Source: DASVAL01 sp035649575 (lineage in GTDB: Bacteria; Planctomycetota; UBA1135; UBA2386). Taken from it: DNA of 14,110 nt. The notes under the pieces are model-generated. The model saw only the letters and a program-made list of their open reading frames with translations, was not told the origin of the DNA and did not search any database. Of this stretch, positions 7,326-12,741 are shown one piece after another. How positions within the stretch are numbered: the stretch's first letter is position 1; each line of letters opens with the position of its first letter. A program made the position numbers and the translations under genes. The stretch covers positions 1 through 14,110 of the forward strand of contig DASRJH010000282.1 of NCBI GenBank assembly GCA_035649575.1. Reading direction: 5' to 3'.

Positions 7326-8408
7326 ATGGCTTCCGTGCATCTGCTCCATCGCCTTCCGCATCTCGCCCTTGCCCTGATCGCGACTCCTCTCGCGGCGCAA
7401 ACGACGGTCATCGTGCCGTGCGCCGCTGACAACACGCTCTACGAGAGCCCGACGGGCAGTCTCAGCAATGGCAGCGGCCCGAGCATCTTCATCGGCATGA
7501 CCGCCGGCCCGTTCATTCCGCAGAAGCGCCGCGCGCTCGTGAGGTTCAACGTCGCGGCGAGCGTTCCCGCGGGGGCGAAGATCCTAGCCGCGAGTTTTTC
7601 GCTGAACGTCGTGCAGACGACCGCTTTCCCACCGATCCCCGTGATGGGTCACCGCGTGCTGCAGGCTTGGGGCGAAGGCACCTCGATCGCGACCCTCGGG
7701 AACGGCGGGCAGGGAGCCCCGGCCACGACGGGCGACGCCACCTGGTTGCACTCGAGTTGGTCGACCGTTTTCTGGGCCACGGCTGGCGGGGACTACGATC
7801 TGACTCCGAGCTTCACGATGTCGACTCCGTCGTTCGGCATTGGCACGTCCCCGATCGCCCCGGGCACCGTCACCGACGTGCAGTTCTGGCTCGACAACCC
7901 GGCCCAGAACTTCGGCTGGCTGCTGAAGACCGACGAGCAGTTCGCGTCCACCGCACGCCGCTGCGATTCGCGCGAGACCACCCTCGGGACGCCGCCCTCG
8001 CTGTCCGTCACCTACGTGGTGCCAGGACAGCTCGCGACGTGGGGTTCTGGTTGCCCCGTCGGAGCAGGCAACTTCGGCTTCTCGTATGTCGGTGCGCCTG
8101 TCGGCGGCACGACCATCCAACTCGTACAGAACAACGCCCCAGCCCTCACGATCGGGGTCAACTTCTTCTCGCTCGAGCTCGATCCGATCGGCAGTCCGCT
8201 GCTGCCGGGCTGCACGATCTACCTACCGCTCGCAAGCCTGCTTTCGGGCCCCGTCTTCATCACCGACGGCGCCGGCAACGGCTCGGCACCGTTTGGGGTT
8301 CCGTTCGGTTTCCCAGGCTACATCGTCGTCAGCCAGTCGTTCGCCTTCGACAGCGCTAGCCTGCTCGGGTTCTCGCTGAGCAACGCGGGTATCGCCCACC
8401 TGCTGTGA
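7326..8408 (+). CDS. Secreted DNRLRE-like domain protein with a lineage-type C-terminal beta module
   Basis: A 360-aa exported protein. A Sec signal peptide covers residues 1-24 (hydrophobic L13-L22, site LAA before Q25). The first mature domain (about 26-234) has the DNRLRE-like layout: an early DNTLYES strand, a GSGPSIFIGM loop, the RRALVRFNVAASVPAGAKI block and a long beta-rich remainder ending in SLSVTYVVP. In known cases these domains form extracellular beta sandwiches and serve in surface attachment or carbohydrate-associated proteins. The C-terminal module (235-360) begins with WGSGCP, has PGCTIYLPL near 300, and ends in a DSASLLGFSLSNAG-type strand. It resembles a repeated secreted-protein ending I associate with certain Planctomycetota, possibly a sorting or folding tag. 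No catalytic residues are recognisable. The TGA overlaps a hairpin (8407-8437). Secretion is well supported; function unknown. Confidence 0.75.
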   Translation: MASVHLLHRLPHLALALIATPLAAQTTVIVPCAADNTLYESPTGSLSNGSGPSIFIGMTAGPFIPQKRRALVRFNVAASVPAGAKILAASFSLNVVQTTAFPPIPVMGHRVLQAWGEGTSIATLGNGGQGAPATTGDATWLHSSWSTVFWATAGGDYDLTPSFTMSTPSFGIGTSPIAPGTVTDVQFWLDNPAQNFGWLLKTDEQFASTARRCDSRETTLGTPPSLSVTYVVPGQLATWGSGCPVGAGNFGFSYVGAPVGGTTIQLVQNNAPALTIGVNFFSLELDPIGSPLLPGCTIYLPLASLLSGPVFITDGAGNGSAPFGVPFGFPGYIVVSQSFAFDSASLLGFSLSNAGIAHLL

Positions 8409-8437
8409 GCCTGCTCGCCCGAGAGGCGACCAGGCTC
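8407..8437 (+). terminator. Strong stem-loop overlapping the stop codon, in repeat copy A
   Basis: Bases 8407-8419 pair with 8425-8437 around the loop CGAGA: 12 of 13 positions pair, with one C/C mismatch (8414/8430). The left arm includes two bases of the TGA stop of the upstream gene. The same stem core recurs in repeat copy B (from about 8515). Because DNA stems read in both directions, it could end transcripts from both converging blocks, although no T-run follows on either side. Confidence 0.5.
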
Positions 8438-8502
8438 CGTGATGCTCGACGTCGCCACGCGGGGACCTTACTCCAGCGAAACGAGCAACCAGCCCCACTG
8501 CG
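8411..8502. repeat. Tandem repeat copy A (92 bp)
   Basis: It begins CTGCTCGCCCGAGAGG and ends CCCCACTGCG. It matches copy B (8515-8605) with about four substitutions and one single-base deletion, at a period of 104 bp. It contains the hairpin at its left end. Read on the minus strand, its right end holds a coding-like tail (QWGWLLVSLE then TAA at 8468-8470). It occupies about half of the 207-nt gap between the two convergent genes. Confidence 0.9.
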
Positions 8503-8514
8503 ACGTCTCGGGAT

Positions 8515-8605
8515 CTGCTCGCCCGAGAGGCGACCAGGCTCCGTGATACTCGACGTCGCCACGCGGGGACCTACTCTAGCGAAACGAGCAGCCAGCCCCG
8601 CTGCG
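8515..8605. repeat. Tandem repeat copy B (91 bp)
   Basis: Second copy of the duplication, separated from copy A by 12 nt (8503-8514). On the minus strand it encodes QRGWLLVSLE followed by TAG at 8571-8573. It is in the same frame as the neighbouring gene ending at 8616, so that gene's TGA is followed by 14 open codons before this stop. The hairpin core is preserved, with weaker outer pairs than in copy A. Confidence 0.9.
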
Positions 8606-8615
8606 GCTCAGCGGC

Positions 8616-9953
8616 TCACTGCACCGCCACGATCAGCGTCGCCGGTTGGCTCTCGAACCGGCGCACGAGCACCGGCGTGTAGTCCTGCGGCGTGCGCACG
8701 TCGAACTGCGTTTCCACGGCTACGGGAACTGCGGCCCAACCGTTTGCATCAGCCTGCGCGATGCCGCAGCAGTGTCCACCGACCGACGCAGCGACGTAGA
8801 CACCGCCAACGGGACTGCCGCGTTCGTCGAGCACGCGAAGACGTCGCTCGTCCGCCGCGAGCAATTGGAGATCACAATCGACGATGCCTGCGCCAAGCGT
8901 GATCTCCTGGACGTCGCCGATCGCGCCGCGGAACGCAAGCGCGCGGACTTGGTAGCGCCCGGGAAGGAGACCACCGAGTCGGAAGATCCCGCCGGGCCCG
9001 GCGCCGACCACGCGGCCCTGACCTTCGCCACGCACCTCGACGAGAACGCCTGCGACCGGCGAGCCGCGGCTGTCGCGCACCGTGCCGCGGAGCGCAGAAG
9101 CCGGCTCTGCCACGAGTTCGGGCAGCGGAACGACACCCTGATCACGGCCCAGGTTGACATCGAGACGCGCGGCGAGCCCACGCTGCTCGGGGCCACCGTC
9201 GGGCACGTGGACCTGCAGCGTCGCGGTCGCCGACGACAGCAGCAGCACGTAGCGACCGATCTCGTCCGTGCGGCTCCAAAACTCTGTTCCCACGGCGGTT
9301 ACGTAGGCTCCGGCGACTGGCGTTCCGGCCGCAGTACGCACCAGGCCCTCGCCGCGCAGCGGGGCGGCGGGCGGCAGGGGCGACGGTTCGCCGGCCGGTT
9401 CCCGGTCCCATGGCGCGGCTGGCGAGAGGTGCACGACGAGCGCATCGGGCGAGGCCGCATTCGCGCGCAGCAAGACGGTACGCTGGCCGCTGGCGCGCAC
9501 GAGCACGGTCGTGCTGCGGTCCTCGGGCAGCGAGAGACGGAACTCGCCATCGGCGTTGGTTCGCTCGGGCGCACGATCCATCGCGATCACTTCGGCGCCG
9601 ACGACGAGGTAACCCATCGCATCGAACACGCGCCCGGTCCGCGTGACGGTTCCGGTGGCGGGAGCGCGGCTCGGCCGTTCCGGCCGCACGACCAAGGGCT
9701 GCGTTGCCGACGATGACGTCACCAATGGTGCCAGCGCTTTGCCTTCGATGCGAAGGTCGCCGCTCACGACGAAGATCGTCAACACGATCACGCACCATGA
9801 CACGACGACGATCGATGGCCGCCTCCACAGTTCTCGCACCATGACATTGACAATAGTGCCGGACGGCGACGGTGTGTCACCCACGAGGCATGGGAATATT
9901 TCGCGGGACTCGTTCATCGGGAAGAGTGTGTTCATCGACAAAGGCCCATTCAT
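8616..9953 (-). CDS. Membrane-anchored protein with four carboxypeptidase-regulatory-like repeats
   Basis: A 445-aa protein in the reading chosen here. One hydrophobic segment at about 47-64 (PSIVVVSWCVIVLTIFVVSG) anchors it with the C-terminus outside the cytoplasm. A low-complexity linker leads to four beta-sandwich repeats of the carboxypeptidase-regulatory type at about 104-178, 199-282, 285-366 and 367-445. Each has the signature turn 'D..G.PV.GA.V' (GYLVVGAEV, GTPVAGAYV, GSPVAGVLV, GSPVGGVYV) followed by a strand such as DGEFRL or GIFRLGGLLPG. Such repeats usually act in adhesion or as surface scaffolds and have no enzymatic activity themselves. The start at 9953 overlaps the stop of the upstream oxidoreductase as ATGA, which favours translational coupling. 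Other possible starts are M7 (9935), M13 (9917) and M38 (9842), the last placing the helix nearest the N-terminus. None has a Shine-Dalgarno. Confidence 0.75.
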   Translation of the reverse strand: MNGPLSMNTLFPMNESREIFPCLVGDTPSPSGTIVNVMVRELWRRPSIVVVSWCVIVLTIFVVSGDLRIEGKALAPLVTSSSATQPLVVRPERPSRAPATGTVTRTGRVFDAMGYLVVGAEVIAMDRAPERTNADGEFRLSLPEDRSTTVLVRASGQRTVLLRANAASPDALVVHLSPAAPWDREPAGEPSPLPPAAPLRGEGLVRTAAGTPVAGAYVTAVGTEFWSRTDEIGRYVLLLSSATATLQVHVPDGGPEQRGLAARLDVNLGRDQGVVPLPELVAEPASALRGTVRDSRGSPVAGVLVEVRGEGQGRVVGAGPGGIFRLGGLLPGRYQVRALAFRGAIGDVQEITLGAGIVDCDLQLLAADERRLRVLDERGSPVGGVYVAASVGGHCCGIAQADANGWAAVPVAVETQFDVRTPQDYTPVLVRRFESQPATLIVAVQ

Positions 9954-10951
9954 CTGCAGAGACGGGGAGGAGCGGTGTCGAGCACCGTGAGCAGGCCAGG
10001 CTGTGCACTGACGACACCGTGGAGACTGTTGACGAGGATGGCCGCCGTCGCCTGGTCGCCGGCGATGCCACCGACGAACTTCAGGTGCACAGGCGGCGTG
10101 CTTTCGAGCACGATCTCGTCGCGCGGATCTGGCGCACCGACATACATCGACAGGTCGAGGTGGATCACCGGGCGCTTGCCGATGTAGCCGTAGCCGTGGT
10201 TGCGGATGCCGGCGACCTGACCTTCCTTGACCGTGAGGAAGGGCGTCTTGTGATCCTCGGGGGCGAGCACGGGCTCGACGCTGTGCTCGATCTTCTCGAC
10301 CTTGAAGTCGAGCGCGCGGGCCAGCAGCGCCACCGACTCTCTCATGCCGATGTGCCCGAACTTGCCGGTCGACATCTGCTGATTGAATTCGGACTTGCTG
10401 AGACCCGCACCGACCTTGCGTTGCAGCGGCAGCCGGCGCGTCGCGGCATCGACGATGCGCGTGCACTTCACCGACTGCACGGAGAACGTCACCGCAGAGG
10501 CGATGACGGGCACGAAGTCCATCGCGAAACCCGGATTGACGCCGGTGCCGAGGATCGACGCGCCCCCTGCCTTGGCCGCATCGTCGATCTCCTTTGCCAG
10601 GGCTGGGTTCTGGTAATCGGGCATCAGCAACTCCTCGGTCGAGGAGACGACGTCGACGCCATACCGGGCGGCCAGCAGCAACTGGTCCTTGACCATTGGC
10701 AGGAAACTCGAAGTGCAGTGCAGCACGGCGTCGGGACGAAGACGTTCGAACACTGCCTCGGCATTGCCTTCGACGACGATGTTCGTATTGCGCCCGAGCT
10801 CGAGCAGTTCGCCGAGGTCCTTGCCGACTTTGGCCGGGTCGACGTCGATCGCGCCCACCAGCTCGATGGATGTCTTCTCCAGCGCCAGGCGTGCGGCGGA
10901 CAACCCGATGGGACCAAGGCCAAATGAGACGACACGGGTAGCTGTGGGCAT
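9950..10951 (-). CDS. 2,4-diaminopentanoate dehydrogenase-like / dihydrodipicolinate reductase-family oxidoreductase
   Basis: A 333-aa cytoplasmic NAD(P)-dependent oxidoreductase homologue. The N-terminal Rossmann fold shows FGLGPIG at 10-16, and an acidic residue after the second strand (AIDVD, 35-39) suggests NAD preference. The middle has GTGVNPGF at 135-142, and the C-terminal half contains SEFNQQMSTGKFGHIGMRES (187-206), the pattern of the 2,4-diaminopentanoate dehydrogenase C-terminal domain. Characterised members act on 2,4-diaminopentanoate in ornithine fermentation, but no ornithine-pathway gene is nearby, so the substrate here is uncertain. The ATG at 10951 is chosen over an upstream in-frame start at 11020 because family similarity begins at once and AGAGGA lies 12-13 nt upstream. 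The last base of its TGA precedes an overlapping ATG (ATGA) of the next gene. A 194-nt upstream region holds repeats and palindromes. Confidence 0.82.
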   Translation of the reverse strand: MPTATRVVSFGLGPIGLSAARLALEKTSIELVGAIDVDPAKVGKDLGELLELGRNTNIVVEGNAEAVFERLRPDAVLHCTSSFLPMVKDQLLLAARYGVDVVSSTEELLMPDYQNPALAKEIDDAAKAGGASILGTGVNPGFAMDFVPVIASAVTFSVQSVKCTRIVDAATRRLPLQRKVGAGLSKSEFNQQMSTGKFGHIGMRESVALLARALDFKVEKIEHSVEPVLAPEDHKTPFLTVKEGQVAGIRNHGYGYIGKRPVIHLDLSMYVGAPDPRDEIVLESTPPVHLKFVGGIAGDQATAAILVNSLHGVVSAQPGLLTVLDTAPPRLCR

Positions 10952-10990
10952 GGGGGCTGTCGTTCCTCTTACGCAAGCGGGATCAGGCCG

Positions 10991-11011
10991 AGGTCCGAGA
11001 AAGGCGGACCT
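10991..11011 (-). promoter_or_regulatory. Stem-loop in the oxidoreductase leader
   Basis: AGGTCCG (10991-10997) and CGGACCT (11005-11011) form a perfect 7-bp stem with a 7-nt loop, 40 nt before the start codon at 10951. It could be an RNA hairpin in the leader or a dimer-binding operator. No known riboswitch pattern is apparent. Confidence 0.4.
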
Positions 11012-11041
11012 TCGTTGCACTGCAAGAACTTGCGAGGCAGG

Positions 11042-11047
11042 ATCCTA
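11042..11047 (-). promoter_or_regulatory. Possible -10 element (TAGGAT)
   Basis: On the minus strand TAGGAT is read at 11047-11042, about 90 nt before the start at 10951. No consensus -35 is found at 16-18 nt. It lies between the 14-bp palindrome and the leader hairpin, where a promoter would make sense. Confidence 0.25.
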
Positions 11048-11062
11048 GCTACGGTCGGGCCG

Positions 11063-11076
11063 GTTGGCACGCCAAC
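11063..11076. promoter_or_regulatory. 14-bp palindrome, candidate operator
   Basis: GTTGGC-AC-GCCAAC has perfect 6-bp arms around a 2-nt centre. The centre is too short for a good RNA loop, so a dimeric DNA-binding protein site is the likelier reading. It lies 16 nt upstream of the TAGGAT hexamer in the intergenic region serving the oxidoreductase gene. Confidence 0.4.
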
Positions 11077-11109
11077 GCGGCAGGTTCCCCACGCCGCCAG
11101 CTGAAGGGA

Positions 11110-11142
11110 TCGTTGAGAACTCGTTGAGAATTCGTTGAGAAG
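11110..11142. repeat. Three 11-bp direct repeats, candidate regulator binding array
   Basis: TCGTTGAGAA followed by C, T or G is repeated three times without a gap (11110-11120, 11121-11131, 11132-11142). The array ends 3 nt before the pdxT stop codon and lies about 160 nt upstream of the oxidoreductase start. Direct repeats with an 11-bp period place sites on the same DNA face and are characteristic of OmpR/PhoB-family response-regulator boxes. On the minus strand the units read TTCTCAACGA. Confidence 0.75.
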
Positions 11143-11145
11143 TCC

Positions 11146-11796
11146 TCACGTCGGCGGCGCAGTTGGCTGACATGCCGCGTGATTGCGCACCGCAGTCGCG
11201 AAGTGCGCACATACGGGATGATCCGCCTCGAGTTCAGGGTGAAAACAGGCGGCGAGCATCGGGCCCTTCCTCACGAGTACAGCGTCGTCGCCGCGACGCG
11301 CGAGCACTTCGCAGCCATCGCCGACGTGCGTGATGCGCGGTGCGCGGATGAACGTGCCCGTGGTGCCTGCCGGCAACGAGGTCGACGACAACGCGAACGT
11401 GCCCGAGTGAAACTGGCGCCCGTAGCCGTTGCGAACGACCGTGATCGGCAACAGGCCGTAGCTGCGTTGCGGCGGGTTCTCGACCTTCTCGGCGAGCAGG
11501 ATCATGCCGGCACACGTCGCGAGCACGGGCAGACCCGATCGCAGCGTGTGCCCGAGCGGCTGCCACAGTCCCTCGGTGTCGAGCAGCTTCAGCATCGTGG
11601 TGCTCTCGCCCCCGGGCAACACGAGCCCATGAAGACCCACGAGCTCGCCCGCGGTGCGGACCTGGCGCGTGCGCAGGCCGAGCCCGCGCAAAGCGGCCTC
11701 GTGCTCGGCGAAGTCGCCTTGCAGAGCCAGGACGCCGACGAGCGGCGCGTACGCGCGATCGGGTCCGTCTCGCGGGAGCGGGCGCTCAGATACCAC
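11146..11796 (-). CDS. pdxT: Pyridoxal 5'-phosphate synthase glutaminase subunit
   Basis: Hydrolyses glutamine and channels ammonia to PdxS in the deoxyxylulose-independent route to vitamin B6; class I glutamine amidotransferase, cytoplasmic. The 216-aa product carries VGVLALQGDFAEH at 20-32, PGGEST at 61-66, nucleophile C95 in LATCAGMILLAE, VRNGYGRQ at 121-128, FIRAPRI at 149-155, and the H186/E188 pair in CFHPELEAD. All triad residues are present. The length is slightly above the usual 190-200 aa because of a short N-terminal extension (residues 1-17) and a short tail. The start is GTG at 11796, which overlaps the end of pdxS by 11 nt; AGGAG lies about 13 nt upstream inside pdxS. No ATG or GTG lies between this start and the conserved core. 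The overlap points to coupled translation of the two subunits. Confidence 0.95.
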   Translation of the reverse strand: MVSERPLPRDGPDRAYAPLVGVLALQGDFAEHEAALRGLGLRTRQVRTAGELVGLHGLVLPGGESTTMLKLLDTEGLWQPLGHTLRSGLPVLATCAGMILLAEKVENPPQRSYGLLPITVVRNGYGRQFHSGTFALSSTSLPAGTTGTFIRAPRITHVGDGCEVLARRGDDAVLVRKGPMLAACFHPELEADHPVCAHFATAVRNHAACQPTAPPT

Positions 11797-12703
11797 GGCC
11801 AGCCAGCCGCTCCTGCGCAGAAAGCGTGTTGAGGTCGATGCCGACCATCGGTTCGCCGAGGCCCTTGCTGACCTCGACGAGCACCTTCGGGTCCTCGAAG
11901 TGCGTGACCGCGCGCACGATCGCTCTCGCGCGCTGCTTCGGGTTGCCCGACTTGAAGATGCCCGAGCCGACGAACACCGCCTCGGCGCCGAGCTGCATCA
12001 TCAAGGCTGCATCGGCCGGTGTCGCGACACCTCCGGCCGAGAAGTTCGGCACCGGCAGCCTGCCGTTCTCGGCGACCCACGCGACGAGCTCGAACGGCAC
12101 GCGCAGCTCGCTGGCCTTCTTCTCGAGGAACCGTTCGTCCTGGCCGCGCAGCTCGCGGATCTGCGACATCAGCGCGCGCATGTGGCGAACGGCTTCGACG
12201 ACGTTGCCGGTGCCGGCCTCGCCCTTGGTGCGGATCATCGCGGCGCCCTCGTGGATGCGGCGCAACGCCTCGCCGAGATCGCGGCAGCCGCAGACGAACG
12301 GCGTCTTGAACACGCGCTTGTCGACGTGGAACTGCTCGTCGGCCGGCGTCAGCACTTCGCTCTCGTCGATGCAGTCGACCTCCATCGCCTCGAGCATCTG
12401 CGCCTCGACGAAGTGCCCGATGCGCACCTTCGCCATGACCGGGATGCTGACCGCCTTCTGGATCGCCGCGATCATGCCGGGGTCGCTCGCTCGCGCGACG
12501 CCGCCGTGTTTCCGGATGTCGGCAGGCACGCGTTCGAGCGCCATCACGGCGCACGCACCGGCTTCTTCCGCGATGCCCGCCTGTTCGGCGTCGACGACGT
12601 CCATGATGACGCCGCCTTTGAGCTGTTCGCAGAAGCCGATCTTGCTGACGACCTCCTCGGCCGTGAATCCGGGGACCTGTTTGACGGGGTGTTTGTGGGT
12701 CAT
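11786..12703 (-). CDS. pdxS: Pyridoxal 5'-phosphate synthase, synthase subunit
   Basis: Builds PLP from ribose 5-phosphate, glyceraldehyde 3-phosphate and ammonia supplied by PdxT; a (beta/alpha)8 barrel that forms dodecamers. The 305-aa sequence is highly conserved. D35 in GGVIMDV, K92 in MAKVRIGHFVEA and K160 in MIRTKGEAGTG match the catalytic D24, K81 and K149 of the Bacillus subtilis enzyme, each offset by 11. The phosphate-site segments PNFSAGGVATPADAALMMQLG (220-240) and VFVGSGIFKSGNP (243-255) are intact. The ATG at 12703 is chosen because homology begins within ten residues of it; the open frame continues upstream through the regulator gene but that part is a non-coding shadow. No Shine-Dalgarno is evident. 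The gap to the upstream regulator gene is 38 nt, so all three genes can share a transcript. Confidence 0.97.
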   Translation of the reverse strand: MTHKHPVKQVPGFTAEEVVSKIGFCEQLKGGVIMDVVDAEQAGIAEEAGACAVMALERVPADIRKHGGVARASDPGMIAAIQKAVSIPVMAKVRIGHFVEAQMLEAMEVDCIDESEVLTPADEQFHVDKRVFKTPFVCGCRDLGEALRRIHEGAAMIRTKGEAGTGNVVEAVRHMRALMSQIRELRGQDERFLEKKASELRVPFELVAWVAENGRLPVPNFSAGGVATPADAALMMQLGAEAVFVGSGIFKSGNPKQRARAIVRAVTHFEDPKVLVEVSKGLGEPMVGIDLNTLSAQERLAGRGI

Positions 12704-12741
12704 GGCTGTTTCTTGGTGATGGGCGTCTCGTGGTAGAAGCT

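Noticed and set aside
8356..8562. 68-codon minus-strand frame across repeat copy A
   Set aside because: Arginine/serine-rich and in a different frame from the conserved LLVSLE tail; most likely chance openness in a structured repeat.
8411..8605. Insertion sequence or transposon ends
   Set aside because: No transposase and no target-site duplication visible; the two copies are direct repeats. Only a 7-bp CTGCTCG/CGAGCAG terminal symmetry is seen, so a small non-autonomous element cannot be fully excluded.
9954..10976. Long upstream extension of the carboxypeptidase-regulatory-like protein
   Set aside because: This part is a shifted-frame copy of the oxidoreductase gene; the ATGA overlap at 9950-9953 gives a natural start.
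11110..11142. Possible CRISPR or replication iterons
   Set aside because: Units are only 11 bp, gapless and without spacers; no cas or rep gene is nearby and three units are too few for an origin.
11654..12736. 360-codon plus-strand frame opposite pdxS/pdxT
   Set aside because: Antisense of highly conserved pdxS; its sequence is a histidine/aspartate/arginine-rich shadow.
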